From Candidatus Omnitrophica bacterium UBA5776 (GTDB lineage Bacteria > Omnitrophota > Gorgyraeia > Gygaellales > Profunditerraquicolaceae), in the NCBI GenBank assembly GCA_002418595.1, contig DIEK01000089.1:1-9448 (forward strand): a stretch of 9,448 nt of DNA, read 5' to 3'. The notes under the pieces were generated by a model. The model had not been told where the DNA came from. It saw nothing but the letters and a program-made list of their open reading frames with translations, and ran no database searches. Below are positions 7,014 through 9,448 of the stretch, in pieces. The stretch's first letter is position 1. Each line of letters begins with the position of its first letter. Position numbers and translations under genes: made by a program.

Positions 7014-7040
7014 GGGAATGGGAAGAGACATTGTCCCCTG
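7014..7040 (-). repeat. Possible REP-like palindrome after the flavodoxin-like gene
   Basis: Just after the stop codon the - strand reads GGGGACAATGTCTCTTCCC, an imperfect palindrome around GACA-A-TGTC with a C-rich tail. It recalls the GGGGACAGTGTCCC ends that I associate with REP elements of IS200-like (RAYT) transposases in many uncultured genomes. There is only one copy here and no transposase, so this is a resemblance, not proof. Confidence 0.25.
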
Positions 7041-7043
7041 TTC

Positions 7044-7622
7044 TTACTCCCGGCGCAATTTATTCAACAAGACAGCCATATTTTCTCCGAGATTCCGCAT
7101 ATTGGCGAGCCCTTCGGAGTCATTCTCCACTTCCCCTATTTCCCTGCCGACCACCATATTCCAATAGGTAGAGCCGGTCAGGAACATCTGGTTCAAGTGA
7201 AAGAAATGATTCAGGGTATCGAAGGCGTGTATCGCCCCGCCGCGACGAACCGCCATCACTGCCGCCGCGGCTTTGTGTTTAAAAAGGTAATTATTAGCCC
7301 GGGAGACGTATCCGGCGCGCTCGATAAACGCTTTCAGGTTTGCGCTTATGTCGGAGAAATAAACCGGAGACCCCAGGATTATCCCGTCGGCCGCGGACAT
7401 CTTTTCTATGCACTCGTTGACGATATCACCGGCGATCGCGCATCTACGGTCTTTATTTTTCATACAGGCGGAACAGGCCCGGCAACCGGCGATAGTATGC
7501 CCCGCCAACTGGATCAATTCAGTTTTAATGCCGGACTCTTCCAGCACATCGAACACTTTTCTGATTATGATCGCCGTGTTCCCGTCTTTTCTGGCGCTGC
7601 CGTTGATAGCGATAACTTTCAT
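7044..7622 (-). CDS. Flavodoxin-family NADPH-dependent FMN reductase, iron-sulfur flavoprotein-like
   Basis: A 192-aa flavodoxin-fold protein. The opening MKVIAINGSARKDGNT contains the FMN phosphate-binding loop (GSARKDGNT, 8-16). ADGIILGSPVYFSDISANLK (78-97) is the second flavin-contacting motif of the NADPH-dependent FMN reductase family. Between them, GCRACSACMKNKDRRC places C47, C50, C53 and C61 in CX2CX2CX7C. This is the compact cysteine motif that binds a [4Fe-4S] cluster in archaeal-type iron-sulfur flavoproteins, whose length (about 190 aa) also fits. Many family members keep only part of the motif; this one has all four Cys. It probably shuttles electrons in the cytoplasm, with partner unknown. 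GGAG lies 9 nt before the ATG. It follows the secreted-protein gene by 18 nt and precedes the hydG promoter, so a redox link to hydrogenase is possible but unproven. A decayed copy of its 3' part lies at 9360-9448. Confidence 0.88.
   Translation of the reverse strand: MKVIAINGSARKDGNTAIIIRKVFDVLEESGIKTELIQLAGHTIAGCRACSACMKNKDRRCAIAGDIVNECIEKMSAADGIILGSPVYFSDISANLKAFIERAGYVSRANNYLFKHKAAAAVMAVRRGGAIHAFDTLNHFFHLNQMFLTGSTYWNMVVGREIGEVENDSEGLANMRNLGENMAVLLNKLRRE
7075..7122 (-). repeat. 48-bp direct repeat, copy A (inside the flavodoxin-like gene)
   Basis: This segment codes for DSEGLANMRNLGENMA near the C-terminus of the flavodoxin-like protein. It matches 9360-9407 at 45 of 48 positions in the same orientation, about 2.28 kb apart. 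The two copies flank most of the reductase gene and all of the secreted-protein gene, so recombination between them could delete the latter. Confidence 0.9.
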
Positions 7623-7640
7623 TAAAACGCGCTCCGTTCC

Positions 7641-9272
7641 TTATTTCCCGACCTTGCCCATCTCCTGTTTTAGAACCATGATCTCCTGCTGCTGGGTTTT
7701 CAACGCCTTGTTAAGCTCGGCTATAGCGCCGCGCATCTCTTCTATTAACTCTTTTTCGGCACCGGCCGGCGCCGAACCGGGGTCATACCAGGTAACGTTC
7801 ACCGCCGCCATAATCTTGCCTACATATGTGCCGTCGGGAAGTCTAAAACACGGCCTCTTTGAATTCTTCCCGTTGTCTTCCGGCCACTCTATCCTTTCTA
7901 TTGAAGCGGCCGTTTTACAAACGACATCTTTAGGCGGAAACGGCTCTAATGCCATTCCCGCGGTTAGGCCGGCTGAAACGGCTTTAGCGCCGAACCCTGC
8001 GACAGGGGATATTCCCAGCGGGTCTCCTATGGATATGCGCCCGTTATGCGACGTGACCAGAATTGGCGCGGCGCCAGCCAGCACCACCGGGGCTTTCTCG
8101 TCCTTGTATTCTTTTTTTGTGCCCCAACCTATGTGAAAGCCTCCGTCAGTGTCCATAACTGCCCCGGGTGTGGTGGAGACCACCCCAAGCAAAGACCTTT
8201 GAGAAGGCCCGGCTTTGACCGCGGTCGAAGGAACGGTGGTATCGATACTCATCAGGCTGCCCCGCAGGGCCCCTCCGGAAACATAGTAATTCTCCGCCAG
8301 ATCGCCATGCCCGTTGCCGAAGGTAACATAACCGGAGGCATTATTGATATATAGCGGTCTCAAGGAATTCCAGCTCCCATACTGATTGCCGGCGTTGGTA
8401 AACAAAAAATAAGTGTTACTCCCATCGTTCCTGATAAAACAACCGTAACTGCCGGAGATCATCCGGATGTGACCGCCGGAGCCGCCCAATGTGGACGAAC
8501 AAATCTCTCCGGCCACCTGAAGCTTCATATTGGCGTTAGGGGTAGTGGTCCCGATACCGATGTTGTTCCCGTATCCGGAGATCGTCGCCCCGTTGCTTCC
8601 CAATCTTATCGAAGCTATAGAACTATCACTGCTGCCGTATATGCCGAGCGTGTTCGCGGTATCGATGTCGGAAAGATACACATCGTCACCGATAAGAAGA
8701 TTCCTGCCTCCAGCCGGATAGATGTCGGCCAAGTGCAACTGCGCCCCGGGACTCGTGATTCCGATACCTACGTTGGTGCCGGATAAGGTCATTGTCGGAT
8801 TGGCTGTATTATAAACGCCCCAATTGGTGCTGACCGCGAAATTAAGCTGGGCACTCCCCCACCCGCCCGGCATAGTGCTGTATAACAGATAGCCTGAATG
8901 CGAATTGTATGTCCCCCCATAACTCGTATCCGTCAAGAATTGCAGGCTTCTTCTATTCCCGTCGGTAGTAGATACTCCGCTTCCGCTGCCGATCGCGATA
9001 CCATAGGCCGTATTCAAAGCAGCCAAAGGGCTGGCTGTTCCTATGCCAAGCTTATCGGCTACCAACAGATAACCATCAACACTTGGAATATCCGAAATAT
9101 TGATACTGCTGTCGCCGTTGACGTCGCCGACCGCGAAACGCTTGGCGAGAAGCGCGTCGTAGATGCCGTTGGGAGAAGGATAATACGTTGTAATAGTAAT
9201 ATCTTCAGCGTATATAACTGTTGTGATTAGTAATAAAGAAACACAAAGGACATGTGAGAATAAACAACGCAT
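7641..9272 (-). CDS. Secreted fibre-like protein with TTYYPSP N-terminus and GIGTxxP repeats
   Basis: A 543-aa predicted extracellular protein of unknown function. I start it at the ATG at 9272, because AGGA lies 8 nt upstream and a signal peptide follows directly (hydrophobic core CVSLLLITTVIYA, likely cleavage after residue 22, before ED). An upstream in-frame GTG at 9383 lies inside the decayed flavodoxin fragment and is rejected. After cleavage come ITITTYYPSPNGIYDALLAK and a dockerin-like calcium-binding loop, DVNGDSSINISD (50-61). Three short GIGT-type repeats follow: GIGTASP (76-82), VGIGITSP (168-175) and IGIGTTTP (238-245). These motifs occur in phage-tail-like and adhesin-like fibres. 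A conserved-looking region at about 321-443 starts GDLAENYYVSGGALRGS and contains GDPLGISPVAGFGAKAVSAG, resembling a peptidase-G2-like fibre tip domain. The last 35 residues form a predicted coiled coil (ELIEEMRGAIAELNKALKTQ), probably for oligomerisation. It is first in an operon with the reductase. Confidence 0.8.
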   Translation of the reverse strand: MRCLFSHVLCVSLLLITTVIYAEDITITTYYPSPNGIYDALLAKRFAVGDVNGDSSINISDIPSVDGYLLVADKLGIGTASPLAALNTAYGIAIGSGSGVSTTDGNRRSLQFLTDTSYGGTYNSHSGYLLYSTMPGGWGSAQLNFAVSTNWGVYNTANPTMTLSGTNVGIGITSPGAQLHLADIYPAGGRNLLIGDDVYLSDIDTANTLGIYGSSDSSIASIRLGSNGATISGYGNNIGIGTTTPNANMKLQVAGEICSSTLGGSGGHIRMISGSYGCFIRNDGSNTYFLFTNAGNQYGSWNSLRPLYINNASGYVTFGNGHGDLAENYYVSGGALRGSLMSIDTTVPSTAVKAGPSQRSLLGVVSTTPGAVMDTDGGFHIGWGTKKEYKDEKAPVVLAGAAPILVTSHNGRISIGDPLGISPVAGFGAKAVSAGLTAGMALEPFPPKDVVCKTAASIERIEWPEDNGKNSKRPCFRLPDGTYVGKIMAAVNVTWYDPGSAPAGAEKELIEEMRGAIAELNKALKTQQQEIMVLKQEMGKVGK

Positions 9273-9298
9273 TCCGTATTTCCTTTCTTCCAGACGCC

Positions 9299-9334
9299 AA
9301 ACAAAAAATAAAACTTCGCAGGCTTTAGCCCGCG
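9299..9334 (-). terminator. Terminator-like hairpin just upstream of the secreted-protein gene
   Basis: On the - strand CGCGGGC-TAAA-GCCTGCG (9334-9317) forms a 7-bp stem with one G-U pair, followed by a T-rich run (9313-9299, AAGTTTTATTTTTTGTTT). It fits a terminator for whatever lies to the right of the decayed flavodoxin fragment. It ends only about 15 nt before the Shine-Dalgarno of the 543-aa gene, which leaves no room for a promoter after it. Transcription must therefore read through it, or start at a weak upstream candidate (TTGACT at 9408-9403, 16 nt, TATGTG at 9386-9381). Confidence 0.6.
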
Positions 9335-9359
9335 ATTTCCCAAAACGCAATATTGAGCG

Positions 9360-9448
9360 GCCATATTTTCTCCGAGATTCCACATATCGGCGAGTCCTTC
9401 GGAGTCAAACGAAGAGAAACAATCCCTCGTATCTAAGGCGTGTAATAC
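9360..9448 (-). pseudogene. Decayed partial copy of the flavodoxin-like gene, runs off the window
   Basis: Translated on the - strand, this segment reads VLHALDTRDCFSSF, then DSEGLADMWNLGENMA. It aligns with IHAFDTLNHFFH and DSEGLANMRNLGENMA of the intact reductase at 7044-7622. Bases 9360-9407 match 7075-7122 at 45 of 48. Bases 9408-9448 match 7195-7235 at about 27 of 41. The 72 nt between the two blocks in the intact gene (7123-7194, 24 codons) are missing, so the join is in frame. After GENMA the similarity stops abruptly: the last residues and the stop are lost and unrelated sequence follows. The rest of the copy, if any, lies beyond 9448. It could be the end of a divergent paralogue still expressed from the right, but the missing internal block and C-terminus favour a remnant. 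Confidence 0.7.

Noticed and set aside
9273..9383. 37-codon N-terminal extension of the 543-aa protein from a GTG at 9383
   Set aside because: It runs through the terminator-like hairpin and begins inside the decayed reductase copy in a different frame. The ATG at 9272 has its own Shine-Dalgarno and is followed at once by a signal peptide.

Overview
The window looks like chromosomal DNA from an uncultured anaerobic, hydrogen-metabolising bacterium. The best lineage hint is the secreted protein at 7641-9272. It begins with a signal peptide followed by TTYYPSP and carries GIGTxxP repeats, an arrangement I associate with Omnitrophota (OP3) and similar candidate phyla. That placement is an inference from memory. 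No rRNA, tRNA, CRISPR array or intact mobile element is visible.

Layout: at the left edge, the 3' part of a DUF819 membrane protein gene runs on the + strand (2-808). Everything else is on the - strand and is best read from right to left. At the right edge (9448-9360) is a decayed copy of the end of a flavodoxin-like gene, followed by a terminator-like hairpin. Next come a 543-aa secreted fibre-like protein (9272-7641) and, 18 nt later, an iron-sulfur-flavoprotein-like reductase (7622-7044). A strong promoter (-35 at 6993-6988, -10 at 6969-6964) then opens a leader of about 135 nt. This leader contains a good intrinsic terminator and a competing hairpin, so it has the form of a riboswitch or attenuator. 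It precedes a compact operon, hydG (6822-5314), aspA (5298-3904) and hydF (3920-2673). HydG and HydF build and deliver the [FeFe]-hydrogenase H-cluster. Aspartate ammonia-lyase is a known companion in such operons and releases ammonia. HydE and the hydrogenase itself are not in the window. After hydF, a separate consensus promoter (2606-2578) drives a class I methyltransferase (2512-1811). Then come a DUF6941 protein (1680-1273) and a small two-helix membrane protein (1250-966), which probably form an operon of unknown role.

The points most worth checking are the unrecognised attenuator-like leader of hydG, a Cys-to-Gly change in the C-terminal cluster motif of HydG (CTAG where CTAC is usual), and the duplicated and decayed flavodoxin fragment on the far side of the secreted-protein gene.
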